Positions 10,946 to 21,241 are shown, counted from the stretch's first letter. The stretch: 64,000 nucleotides of DNA from Sanguinoderma infundibulare (GCA_032821775.1 JAVLRN010000005.1:3968001-4032000), one strand, 5' to 3'. The notes: generated by a model from the sequence alone, not told the origin. Made by a program: numbers and translations.

Positions 10946-11142
10946 AGACTTGCGGGGCGAGTCCGTGCGTCAGAGAGCACGAACACATAGACAGGTCGCC
11001 TCGTTTCACCGCTCCGGACATGGCGAGAGTACGCCTGTGAGGTGGAGGAGGATTGGCATACCGCCGTCCGAGTCCCGGCACTGAGGCAACTACGGTAAAC
11101 CACGAAAGACGGTTGGCCTCAATCGTCTTCGTGGTTTACCAT
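10925..11142 (-). repeat. Dispersed 200-bp repeat, copy 1
   Basis: The minus strand from 11128 down matches the plus strand at about 45728-45935, starting at ttgaggccaayc and cgtggtttacc and running through ccgtgtccggagcggtgaaa-like sequence. Next to it, 11111-11142 holds an inverted partial copy of the first bases, so ggtaaaccacgaaagacg and cgtcttcgtggtttacc face each other. The translation hints at an F-box/LRR exon, but this is weak. The MULE at 11143 is inserted at the edge of this repeat. Confidence 0.6.
11134..11142. repeat. Target-site duplication, left copy
   Basis: The 9 bases gtttaccat directly precede the left end of the MULE and recur directly after its right end at 19665-19673. 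Nine base pairs is the length usual for Mutator-family insertion. Confidence 0.85.
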
Positions 11143-11447
11143 ACATGGCGTTAATCTCCCACCCAAACGTCCATGCCTTTGAAACTCCGCTGTGGCACAT
11201 ATCTAGGCGCGCAACCCCAAATGCGGTCACCAGGCGCTTGTTTGCATGGCCCATTGCGACCAAGCTCTGGCAAGGGGCATTAATTACTAAGGGTAGCGAC
11301 TTGTGCTAACGAGTAAGTACAGTACAGTAGAGCATATATAGAAAATTTTGTGCAACTTGGCGGAGGTTTCCCGTTTTGTTACTTGGATTAGATCATTCGT
11401 TTGTTGCACCAATACATCCGTTTTGTTACTCACATTAACAACGTGGG
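11143..11447 (+). repeat. MULE left terminal inverted repeat
   Basis: Matches the reverse complement of the right end with very few differences up to about 11433. The inner part has one copy of a subterminal unit (gttactt/cggattagatcattcgt...aatacatccgtttt); the right end has two. Confidence 0.85.
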
Positions 11448-11582
11448 ATTACCGTCGGGCGGTCGGGCATCTCGGTGATACTGTATTTGGGTAATCAAAC
11501 TTTTCACTTCTTGTCCGCCGGCTTCTGATGTACGTAACCTTCTGTGCTTCTTCGGCTGCTTGCTTCCCACACATAGCACTCT

Positions 11583-14500
11583 ATGGCTCCACCTAAGGAT
11601 ACTAGGTTTTGCTTCCAGTGTCATAAGTACAAGGGTACTGATGAATTCCCGCCACTACGTCGAAAGGGGGCTCAGGGGGACCTGTCAAAGCGTTGTAAAC
11701 CATGCATGAAGGCGGATGCGGAGCGAAAGAAGCGAAAGCGGAAGGAAGCTGGCGCCGAGGAAGGATCAGGGGCCGAAGAAGATGATCTCACCAAGAATCT
11801 CGATCCGATTTCCCTTCAGGACCTTCTTGATGCCTTGTCCGAGCTTTCCGGGGATGCATGTAATATAGCAGCCCGTGTGTATGCTCCAGAGGCTGGGTCC
11901 TTGTCGTCTGGAGTGGCCGCACATGTGCACAGGCTTGCTGAGATCCTCGGCAACAATATGCAACTTCACTGGATGTAAGTACATCATGGAATACTCGAAG
12001 TACATACAAAAGATAAAGCTTGTTGCTACGGAAATACAGGTACAAACAGAAGCGACAACGGAAGAAGACAGAAGACTACAGCTTCGCATTCAGTTGTGCC
12101 CAGTCTGTAAACCGAGAACATGCCGAGAAGGCCGCAAAGGCACCTGGAAAGGCCCAGGTTACACGGCGGATGGAGCGGTTCCCATGCAATGGCTGGTTAC
12201 GCGTGTACCTGAATGATGAAAGCCATGCTGTCACAATCAAGATCAATCACGATTGCGCGCACAAGCCATATGTCGACATAGAGCTTCCGGACAAATGGAA
12301 GACTTACATTGAGGAGCATGCGCATGTACAACTCCCCAATCAGGTCCTATTTAAATCAATACAGAGTGTTTATTTGACTGACAATATGGATTAGATCTGG
12401 CGGCATATTCTACAAGAGGAAGGGGCACACCATGACGTCAGTGATGTCAACATCCCATTCAAGGAGAAGGCGGTCTACTATTACTGGCATCTTGTCAGTG
12501 CGCAAGACTGGAAGCGTGATCCCGATCTGATCATCTCTGCCAAACTGTATCTGGAAGATGCGGGTGTGGCACACAATATTTCCCTGCTCGACATTGAAGC
12601 AGAGCCAGGCACAGAACTTGTCGCATTTCAAGTTGCTGACTTCATGCGGGAGTGGGCGGTTAACACACAGGAGTTAGCGATGGATTCCACATGTAAGTGA
12701 TCAGATCGTGTTTTCCGATCTGAATCTGATCGGCCACCTAGGGAACACGAATGGTGCCAATTTCGAGCTGTTTGCAGCTGTCGCGGATGCAAATGGATCG
12801 GGGATTCCCCTGGCATTCCTGTTCCTGCGTACCACACCAAACGCTGCAAAGGGAGCAAAGCAGGCCGTTTTGGAGTGCTTCTTGGAGGCACTCAAGAAGG
12901 AGGGTGTTTGTCCGGAGTTCACACTGACTGACAAGGACTGGTCAGAGATCAATGCAATGCTCGCTGTCTGGCCAGATGCCAAGCACCAGCTGTGTTTTTG
13001 GCATGCGCTCCGAGCCGTGAAACAGCGCCTGTCAAAAACCAAGGATCCCCCCGCTCGGTATGACCCTGAAGAGGTTGTGCGAGAGTTTAGCTACATTGAG
13101 ATGTCCTTTGTACCGGTCGGGCAGTGGCCGGATTCAGACATGGTGAGAACAATCAAACTGTACATGGCATTGCTGACTTTAGACTATCTGATAGATTCCC
13201 GTGCCCCCGGAAAGGCCCCTCCCCCGTATTCGACTCCTCATTGATGGATGCCCTAGCATGCTCACCCAGTCCATTCGTCCAATCACACTTCAGGCTGAGG
13301 CAATCCGCCGCGCACTCACTTCAGAGGAGGAGGATATTCCAGTGGACCCGGAGAACTTTGATATCGAGGGTCAGGGCAGTCAGGGTGCTACCCCAGTGAT
13401 CTGTGGGGGTGGCAGTGCCGAGAAGCGATCGCGTGATTGAGACACTTGGAGCGAGAGCTCTGCAGGCTCTGGTGATGCTGACCTTACGGAAAATGAAGAG
13501 TGGGACTGGGAGGATGCCGAGAATGATATCTGCAGGCAAGTGGATGACGTTGCTGCTGACAACACCAATGTGGACCAGAGTCAGCCGTCAGAAGAATCTG
13601 AACGCAGTGTGCGGCGCATCAAAGATCCGAATTACCTGTTTTGTCCACTTCCCCATCGTCTACCCATTCTTTGCTTGTTCGCTAAGCATGCTTCTCAGCA
13701 CTCGCTTCTTCCTGAGCGCCATGGACAGCCCCAGAGTGCCGAAGAAATCCGGCATGATGCAGTGGAGGAGATGTACCGCCATTGCAAGGCAAACAACCTA
13801 AACGAGGTCTGGGCATACCTGTGGAACTCCTGGTATTCTCTGGACCGGTGGAAGCTCTGGGCTCGCGGTGCATATGCAGCAAGCATCCCATGCAAGAGGA
13901 CCACAATGATTGTTGAATCATTGTGGTGCAACTTAAAGCGCCTTGTGCTCATTATGCACAACCGGCCGCGCATCGACTTCACCATTCATTCGATCATCAC
14001 CCAGACTCTTCCCGCCTATCGCATTACCCTCGGCAAGATCATCAAGAACTGTCACAATGGACGCGCAGCTGCTCCCACCCATATGCAAGCGGCATTCAAA
14101 GCCGCATGGGAGCGCCTTCTCAAGATTCCCATCAAGGGCTCATACAAGACGAGCATTACGACATGGACGTGTGACTGTGGTGCTCAAAAGTACCACAGTT
14201 ATCTCCTCTGCAAGCACCTCGTCCAGGCTGCAGGCTCGCCCCCCCCAACCTGGTGGACCTCGCTTGTCCGGTACCACATCCCTCCCTTCTATACGGTTCC
14301 CATCGACGGGAAGACCGCCAGCCCTCCCAAAAACCGCACCAATCACGCTTGGTTGTCACACATGCCAAACACCGCACCATCTCCCCTTCCACCCTCTTCT
14401 CGTGCCTCATCACCGCCTGCCCCTGGCGACATCTCAGAGCCAGAGATGCCGCCCATGCACGCCACGCCACCCAGTCCCCGTCACCCAAGTGCGACGTTGT

Positions 14501-14995
14501 AGACCTTACACTCTCCTCACCTGCACCTTCAACGCCACGGGACATTGTGGACCTTACGCTCTCCTCGCCTGCGCCATCCTCACCTGTATGTGTTCAGTTT
14601 AGGTTTCTTAGATGCGCTCACTGAGCGCGCGGCGGTAGATTCAGTCATCTCCTCAAAAGCCCCCTCCCACTGGCTGTGATGGCCTGATGCGATCGCGCAG
14701 GGGTGATTTCGAGGTGCGTGCCTATCAAAATGATGAGACTGACCACTTACCAGTTATTCTATAGCCCGAGAACACGGCCGCGCTCGAGCGCGAGGAGATG
14801 ATCCGCTGGCTGCGCAAAGCCATGGACATCCTGGAGGACCAGGATGATGCGCGCTTCCTTGCACAAGCTCAGCGCGCCATGAACGGCACCTTTAAGTGGG
14901 TCGCCAATCTCGAAAACCATGAGAACCGCCGGACAATGCCTACCACCAACGCTGCGTCATCAACCCAGACCTTTGGGTACAAATATGTCCAGTGA
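11583..14995 (+). pseudogene. MULE transposase with SWIM zinc finger, two in-frame stops
   Basis: DDE-type transposase of the Mutator superfamily. Exon 1 (from ATG 11583) has a Cys-pair domain (CFQCHKY, RCKPCMKA) and basic tail. Introns fit at 11975-12039, 12693-12741 and 13143-13194. A Cys/His region (RFPCNGWLRVYL, CAHKPYVDIELP) follows. The catalytic core reads MDSTWNTNGANFEL across intron 2 (first Asp), LTDKDWSEINAM (second Asp) and HQLCFWHALRAVK; the SWIM finger is TWTCDCGAQ...LLCKHLVQ (14160-14230). TAG at 12392-12394 and TGA at 13438-13440 interrupt the frame with matching sequence on both sides. The main frame stops at 14502. Downstream, another frame encodes two VDLTLSSPAPS repeats, and a conserved-looking C-terminal stretch (EEMIRWLRKAMDILEDQDD) ends at 14995. 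Probably not functional. Confidence 0.85.
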
Positions 14996-15154
14996 GTTAC
15001 AGGATTAAAAGCTCTTACTGCGCAATCCCTGACATGTTCTTACTTACAGAAAGTAGATAACGGTTCTCTATACTTACATGTAGTGAATAACATTCATCGG
15101 GTGCCCTGGGTCCACCCTGAAATACATCAAAACCGAGATACTCACTGCCACGAT
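14996..15154. other. MULE internal, no gene recognised
   Basis: Sequence between the end of the transposase and the F-box-like fragment. No feature seen. Confidence 0.4.
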
Positions 15155-15400
15155 TCACACGCTCGACACCTCCGCCACCCTCATCCGTACCAATACCTTG
15201 CATGTGAGGGCGAAACTGCACAACACAGCTATATGGTCGGAATGCTCGATGACCCGCTCGATGACTTCCCAGGGGAGTTTGAGAGACATGACGGATGCAA
15301 GGAAGATGCCAGGAAAGCTCGGGTGGGTTGGAATGGGTAGACGAGGGGTAGGGCAGGGAAAGTGAGGTGGGCGAGATGCGGTGGGGGGCGATGTGGGCAT
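15155..15400 (-). pseudogene. F-box protein N-terminal fragment captured by the MULE
   Basis: On the minus strand an ATG near 15286 starts MSLKLPWEVIERVI, then EHSDHIAVLCSFALTCKVL. This matches the usual start of agaricomycete F-box proteins (LP.E....I......L..ALTC). It runs out of frame soon after (VRMRVAEVSSV, stop at 15155), and no LRR body follows. The intact family members would bind Skp1 in SCF ubiquitin ligases; this piece is too short to do more than that. It lies inside the MULE and is most simply a captured gene fragment. Confidence 0.5.
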
Positions 15401-15589
15401 ATATGGATAATATCAATGAGAGTCCGCAATGTGGATGCCAACGTATGGTGGCACCATAGCCGTGGAAGCCGTGTACGCATGTATCTGGTCCGCCCGGGTT
15501 TAAGCTTCCCATGTAGATGAAAGGGGAGTCAGGTGGTCACAGATGCAGTGATTGTCTTCTGAGCATCTTCTCTGGAAAAACCTCCCCAG

Positions 15590-15800
15590 GCTAATTTGGT
15601 GGAAATACAACTAAAAAGTAGGAATTAATTCTAAATAAGAAGCAATAGTGAGTTAGGGAACATTAGCCTAACTGCTCCCTAAGGTTAGGGAGGTCCCCTT
15701 TTTTGTTAGAGATAAAATGGCTACAGTAGTGCTACTTTATCCTAATCCTTCCCTACAATAGTGCTAATTTACCCCTAATCCTTCCTAATGCAGGACTACA
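15590..15800. repeat. Low-complexity AT-rich stretch with short direct repeats
   Basis: Holds a small hairpin (ctccctaaggttagggag, near 15675) and two loose copies of a unit like tagtgctaattt..cctaatccttcc (15725-15790). No coding potential. Confidence 0.4.
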
Positions 15801-15962
15801 GGTTCAGTATCTCAGAGATTTGCTGGGCTGTCCAGAACTTGCGCACACAACATAGAAGATAGATATGAAAAGTGTATATTAAACATAACTAATACATGGC
15901 TGTAGCTACAGGCAAGGGTGCCAGTGAGGGTGGAGAACTCATACACCTAAAGGAGGTAGCCA

Positions 15963-16586
15963 TCAGTGCCGATCGCGGAGGGACCAGAGAGGACGCTTCC
16001 TGTAGGACGTGATGGGGATGTCAGCATGTACGCTTATCAGATCAGGAGCAACGATCTCGGGCGCACCCAAAGTCAGTACACTCCCATTGCCACTGAGTGA
16101 GCCTGCCACACCTATCTTGGACTTCTTGATGGGCGCGCCAGTGACAGAGGGGGCGAAGATGTGCGTTTGGTACGTCTGCGACTGGCCAGGGGCGACCAGC
16201 AGCCCAGGAGGAGACGTGATCTGGCCGGGGACCACGACGCCACGGCCAACAAGCGTGGAGGACGCGCGCGCCCGGGCATGCCACAACAGAACCCCGAGGT
16301 GATAGTCGCGTCCGGGAGAAGTCGAATGGTGGTGTGCCAGATGTTGTGGAGGGTTGACGGCACGATAGCCGTGGGGGTGGGGAGCTTTGTTGTCACCGGT
16401 GGTCGTCGCCTCGATGAGCATGGCTTCGAGGCTGCTGGTGGAGGCGCGGGAGCAGGACCGTCCATGCGAGGTTGAGCGGCGAACGATGCTCATTGGGGTA
16501 CACGTAGCGAGGATCATCGACGCGGGAGTGGGATGGGTGCGGGTACTGCTGGTAATGGGGGTGGAGAGCGGAGGCAGCAGTAGCAT
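15963..16586 (-). pseudogene. Unrecognised coding-like fragment inside the MULE
   Basis: One open frame on the minus strand runs about 200 codons and ends HADIPITSYRKRPLWS. It includes a well-formed middle (THIFAPSVTGAPIKKSKIG) that looks like a conserved host protein rather than random frame. A second frame alongside (HPHYQQYPHPSHSRVDDPRY, near 16560) may be an upstream exon of the same gene. No domain can be named and no start codon is convincing. Its position between other captured pieces suggests the same origin. Confidence 0.3.
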
Positions 16587-16739
16587 GACTTACTGCGGTG
16601 ACTGGTCGGGAGTGTGGCCTTGGTGTCCGTCTTTGGCAAGTCCCTGTCGTCGTCATCGTCCTGGCCGCTCTCGCCAGCATCGGGGTCATGGGCGAAGCCG
16701 TCGTCGTTGGAGACAGCCTGGTCGAGTTCGTGGCGACAG

Positions 16740-17347
16740 CATACCTCCTTCATGAATTCCATCAGGTCCCGAGACTTGACGTCGTAGGATAGGTTGCCGC
16801 CATAGACGCAGTCCTCTCACTTAGAGACATTGGCGAACTCGACTGCCTCTTCATGTGGCACGTTCATCCGGCCACCGAGGGAACGTGAAAAGGGCTCCAC
16901 CGGACGCCTGTTGCGGCTGCGTGAGCGTGGGGACCGGCTACGACTGTGCGGAGAGCGTGAGCGCGAGTGCGAATGATGACGGCGTTGAGGGGAGCCTGAC
17001 CGTCGGCGAGAACGAGACCGGTGGGGTGTGCGGCTCCGTGAGCGGCGAGAACGGCGCTGAAATACATCGTGAGTTAGCAACTGGCACGGTCCTCAGATGA
17101 CGGGGCAGGACGAGATGACAGAGGGGGCACGACAGGTGCCGTACTCACATCGCTCATCGCCGTTGCGTCTCTCGTCGGGCTCTCAGTGGTCGCTCCTGCG
17201 AAAGCGGCCGGACTCGCGACGGCCACGGTCCCTGTCGTGGTCGCGGTCGCGGTCCCTGTCGCGATCTGCGTCATGGTTCCTCTCCCGGTCCCTCTCACGA
17301 TCCTTCCTGTCTTCAGCCTTATCCTTCACCTTCATATCCACGTCCAT
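16740..17347 (-). pseudogene. Captured RS-rich RRM protein fragment (Gbp2/Npl3-like)
   Basis: ATG at 17347 starts MDVDMKVKDKAEDRKDRERD, then an Arg-Asp repeat region. An intron with GTGAGT donor, ctaac branch site and tttcag acceptor (about 17056-17147) leads to an Arg-Ser region (RRSRRSRSRTPHRSRSRRRS) and then the first strand and helix of an RRM: VYGGNLSYDVKSRDLMEFMK (RNP2-like, near 16795-16750). The order matches SR-type mRNA-binding proteins of the Gbp2/Hrb1/Npl3 kind. Two defects are visible: a one-base frameshift after RRSDH and a TGA at 16817 just before the RRM. The rest of the RRM is absent or beyond an intron. The intron shows that the capture was from genomic DNA, not from mRNA. 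Confidence 0.65.
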
Positions 17348-17511
17348 GGTGGCCCAGCAAACGATGAGTGAGCAGTGTAGAGCGGGTGAGCAACAGAGGG
17401 AGAGAGAGCGTGGGGGGAAGAGGCGAGCGTCGTGATATGCCTCGGGCATGGTGACGAGGGATGCGCTCGAGGAGAGGGGCGACGTGGCAAGTGGGAGGAG
17501 AGTCGAAAGTC

Positions 17512-17553
17512 TTAGACGCTCGATTCAGTGGCGCCACTGAATCGAGCGTCTAA
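17512..17553. repeat. 42-bp perfect palindrome
   Basis: ttagacgctcgattcagtgg and its complement meet at ggcgcc (centre 17532/17533) with no spacer. Looser symmetry continues outward through gtgggaggagag on the left (17490-17501) and its complement on the right (about 17571-17582), interrupted by an 8-9 nt length difference. It sits between minus-strand and plus-strand coding-like fragments, near the middle of the MULE. Confidence 0.9.
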
Positions 17554-18309
17554 CACTTCTGACTCTCGTCGTCTCTCCTCCCACTCGCCCTGTGGAAATC
17601 ATGCTTTCAGATGACGTCCTATCCTGTCTGCTGCATAGAGGCTCATCCATGTGTCCTTCCTACAGGCTTCCCAAGCTCCCCTTCATCCTAAAAGCCCACT
17701 GCGTCTCACGGAAGGCTGCCACTGTTCCCTCTGCCACGACTCGCTATCCCATGCATATGACATGACACTGCAAGGCACTCCATGCCGTCGCCATCTTCAG
17801 AAGCCCCCGCAGCCTGTCCCGCATCGTCTCCCCTCTCCAGCACCTTCCCTCTCAGCAGTCCATCCTCCAGGGCCCATCCGTCAACGCATCCTCGCTGTCG
17901 TCGACCACGCGACGTCCGATTGCCCTTCCTGGCTCTCCACGTCCTCCTCTGCCGTCGATCCGCCCTGGCTCCTTCCTGCTCCATGGACCATCCCCAAGGG
18001 TCAGTCAACTGCCACGTATTCACACAGTGCGACTGTCTGTGGGCAGCGGAACGACGTGAGGCGCGGGATGGGAGTGACAACGAGGAGGATGAGGCGCGGG
18101 TGCGGGCGTGGGTGGAGATCATACGGTGGTAAGCACTTACGTTTGGTCCCCTCGCCCGAGCTCTCCATCGTCTGCCTGCCGCGGCTCCTTCCCTGATGGC
18201 AGCCAACCTTGGTGTCCTCGTCATCGTCGCCCCATCCTTTTGACATCCCCGCCTCAGCAGACCTCTCCGAGCATCCATCTCAACGTCCGTCAATGTCTCC
18301 CCACCCCGC

Positions 18310-18600
18310 AGAGGACCACACGGGTGCTGGCGGGATCCCTCGTGCGCAGCATGATCCAGCTCTCTTCCGTCGACAACTACAACTTTAACCCCGCACAGGG
18401 CGACTTCGGCAATGTTGCAGTCAGTCTTCACCCACATCCCGCCGTTCATCCTCTGGGTTACTCATATGTACCATCTCTAGGCTAACTCCTTTGACATTGG
18501 CGAGGAGAGCGAGGAGAAGGATGACCACACGCGCACCCTGAATCCTAGTGGTAGGCCTTCCGCCACCACCACCGCCAAAGATCGTGGTTATGGAAGAGTA
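18310..18600 (+). pseudogene. Spliced coding fragment of unknown origin inside the MULE
   Basis: Two exons on the plus strand join in phase: SSVDNYNFNPAQGDFGNVA, then a 61-nt GT-AG intron (18419-18481), then NSFDIGEESEEKDDHTRTLN. The acidic, well-formed reading frame and the exact splice fit suggest real coding origin. I cannot name the family. It may be the third captured host gene piece, or part of an accessory MULE protein. Confidence 0.4.
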
Positions 18601-19312
18601 AGGGTACAGTAACTTATAGTAGTACTTGTTGTCGCACGGATGCGGACGTGTGTAATGTGTATCAGTATACTTTGGGATGGATTTATAGACATCACATTCT
18701 CATAGGTCAATTGAACTTGCTCTGTATTTGCGAGGTTTGGCGAAGGTTGGCTCAGAGTTGGAAGCCATGTGCAAGGTTGAGGGTGTGTGTTTACCAAGCA
18801 TGTCTTGGTATGTTTTGCTGTTCCAAAACATCAAAATAGGCCTTAAGTAGTACAACTGATGTTCCTGTTCAAGTGATAGTGCCTATTATTACAATTATAA
18901 AGATGTCCCTGCATGTTAGTACAATATTAGTACTAATTAGATCAAATTAGATCAAATTAGATTAATAGTAGCTCCATTAGATCATATTTGTACTAAATGC
19001 ATTGAATTAGCTTGGGAGGGTTTTCCTGATGTTGAGGCCGGGCCGTCGGACACAAAAAAGCCAAACACCGAAGAACCAGAGAGCAGGATGACTAGCAGGA
19101 GGAGGACGCCGACATGTAGGACTAGAGGAGGAGGGTGCCGTCACCCGAGTCACCCGACAACTCGAAGTTGTGTGGGTTACCAACGTCACGGACCAGGGAC
19201 TCAAAGTCGTCTGGTCCACTTGGTGTGGTGGGACGGCACCAACATGCTGGATGTGGTGGTGAGCAGTGTCGTCCGTATTTGGTGGCGGGCGGCGCTTAGA
19301 TATGGTGGCAAA

Positions 19313-19664
19313 CCCGCGTTGTTAATGCGAGTAACAAAACAGATGTATTGACGTAATAAACGAGCGATCTAATCCGAGTAACAAAACGGATGTATTGATG
19401 CAACAAATGAATGATCTAATCCGAGTAACAAAACGGGAAACCTCCGCCAAGTTGCACAAAATTTTCTATATATGCTCTACTGTACTGTACTTACTCGTTA
19501 GCACAAGTCGCTACCCTTAGTAATTAATGCCCCTTGCCAGAGCTTGGTCGCAATGGGCCATGCAAACAAGCGCCTGGTGACCGCATTTGGGGTTGCGCGC
19601 CTAGATATGTGCCACAGCGGAGTTTCAAAGGCATGGACGTTTGGGTGGGAGATTAACGCCATGT
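19313..19664 (-). repeat. MULE right terminal inverted repeat
   Basis: Inverted counterpart of 11143-11447. It is longer by one extra subterminal unit: the motif acatccgttttgttactcgg occurs in tandem (19330-19430, seen here as its complement). Confidence 0.85.
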
Positions 19665-19673
19665 GTTTACCAT
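19665..19673. repeat. Target-site duplication, right copy
   Basis: gtttaccat, identical to 11134-11142, directly after the right MULE end. Confidence 0.85.
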
Positions 19674-20383
19674 GGTCGCCTCACACCGATTGAGATGGAA
19701 GGGAGGCGAGTAACACATAGATAAGGCCCGGACCCGGCAAGGGAGGGCTTCGGGAGGAATGCAGGAGAGGGACCTGGTGGTAGGGTCTCCGTCGAAGCCT
19801 GAAGTTCTCACCAGTGCAGGACGGAGTGTGTTCGTGAAACGTAGAGTCTCGGAGACGTCCATAGGCCTTGCAGTTGAGGGCCAATGCCATTGTATGCGCT
19901 TGGATGGGTCGGCGCGTCCAAGCTGAGGACAGAGCTTCAGTGAATGTCATCCCAAGAGGGCATCATCAGGAGACGTCCCACGGCAAAAGGCGTACGCACC
20001 TTGAATTTGACCGACTGACAACGTCAACGTCCACTTGTTCCTCCACCTTCAAGAATCCATCTTTCCCTGTGGACCCCGAGGTCTGTGTCACGCAGCTTCA
20101 CGACCCTTTCCATGGGCGGCCGTCCGTCAAGATGTAAAGCGAGGAGCTCGACGAGGGGGAAGGTAGTGGCACTACGCAAGCCTACTAAGGACTTATCGCA
20201 TCATTTGAAGCGGGCGCTTACATATCGTGCCAACTTAAAGTCTGCTGACCGCCTCCCCTTCAACGCCCCTTGCGAGTCGCGACCCACTCGGGTTAATAAC
20301 CAGACGAGGTGTGTCTAGTAGAGCGACGTCTTGGAATTTATTCAAAGCTGTCGTTGACGATGTTGGTGCGAAGCGGATCTATA
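19674..20383. other. Decayed sequence, no gene recognised
   Basis: On the minus strand the first 250 bp give F-box/LRR-like residues (for example LRFTNTLRPALVRTSGF), in line with the repeat on the other side of the MULE. No start, stop or splice pattern supports a gene. Confidence 0.35.
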
Positions 20384-21241
20384 CTACTCCTTCAGAGCAA
20401 TCAACTCCTCCCCTTCCTTCACGTCCTTCGCGAACTCTGCCCCGAAAACCTCCTCCACGATCCGCCGGCGATTCTCCTCCACGGAGCCCGCGCTAAGCAC
20501 ACGATCGTCAGGGACTGCATTGATCTCGTAAGATACAATCCGCGCACAACTCGTACGGCTGGTTGTACCGTTCACGATACTTGACGACCTTGACCGCAAG
20601 CTCGAGCCCGAGGATCTCGTAGTCCTCCTTCTCGAGAGTCTTCACGGCCTTCTGGTCCGCGAGGTCTCTCAGCGCGCTGGGCAAAAACTCCTTGACATCG
20701 TACGTGCACGCGATAGCGAGCTTCATGGCGGGGCCGTCCATATGACTGATCTCGCGGATCGCGACGCGACGCACGGCGGCAAACTTCCAGCGCGTCGCCA
20801 GCTTGAGAACGTTCGTCCACGCCTCGGGGCCGCTGAGCAAGGCCAAGTTAGAGTCAAACACATGCGTATTATGGGAGAGGGGGACGAGAGTGTACCTCGG
20901 AGGCGAGCTGGCCAAAGGCAAGAGGCAGCCGAGAAAGTCGCGGAACTCGGCTACCGTCGCGTCGGGCAGCACGTACGGCTGGTCGACGGCCTTGCCTTTG
21001 GGCAGGACGGTCCCTCGGAAGAACGACGACTGGTTGAAGATGTAGCTGGGAATGCGGAAGCGGACGTCATCGACCTGGATCAAGACAGACGTGAGCGGAG
21101 GAACATGTCATAATTTTATGGGCGTACTTGAAACTCGGCAAGGGAGAAGAAGAACACAGAGTCGGGCTGTGGAGCGGTCGGGACGGGCATATCTGAATGG
21201 TCTGCAGGCGTACTTTGACCATCTGTGCAGGGGTCTGACAT
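20384..21241 (-). CDS. BTB/POZ domain protein (FGAEF-tail subfamily)
   Basis: ATG at 21241 (MSDPCTDGQSTPADHSD) leads to SLAEFQ, then a 53-nt intron with gtacgc donor. The BTB fold follows: VDDVRFRIPSYIFNQSSFF, then TVAEFRDFLGCLLP; a second intron (gtacac...ctcag) leads to EAWTNVLKLATRWKFAAVR and the helical back half (YDVKEFLPSALRDL). A third intron (77 nt) joins KYRER to AGSVEENRRRIVEEVFGAEF and the end GEELIALKE. All three introns match the paralogs in position. BTB proteins of this kind usually dimerise or act as Cullin-3 adaptors; no DNA-binding or Kelch domain is present, so the role here is open. About 220 residues, intact. Confidence 0.75.

Larger units (their letters stand above)
11143..19664 (+). 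mobile_element. Mutator-like element (MULE), 8.5 kb, with captured gene pieces
   Basis: The outer ends are inverted copies of each other: the left begins acatggcgttaatctccc and the right ends with its complement. Similarity extends about 290 bp inward, after which a subterminal unit differs in copy number. The element is bounded by a 9-bp direct repeat. It contains a MULE transposase with SWIM finger (11583-14995, +), an F-box-like fragment (about 15190-15300, -), an RS-rich/RRM gene fragment (16740-17347, -), a 42-bp palindrome (17512) and a spliced fragment of unknown origin (about 18336-18600, +). The TIRs are almost identical by eye, which points to a fairly recent insertion, although the transposase is damaged; movement may have relied on enzyme supplied from elsewhere. 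Confidence 0.9.

Noticed and set aside
17706..18449. Open frame of 247 codons on the minus strand inside the MULE
   Set aside because: No domain; conflicts with the phase-matched spliced fragment on the plus strand.
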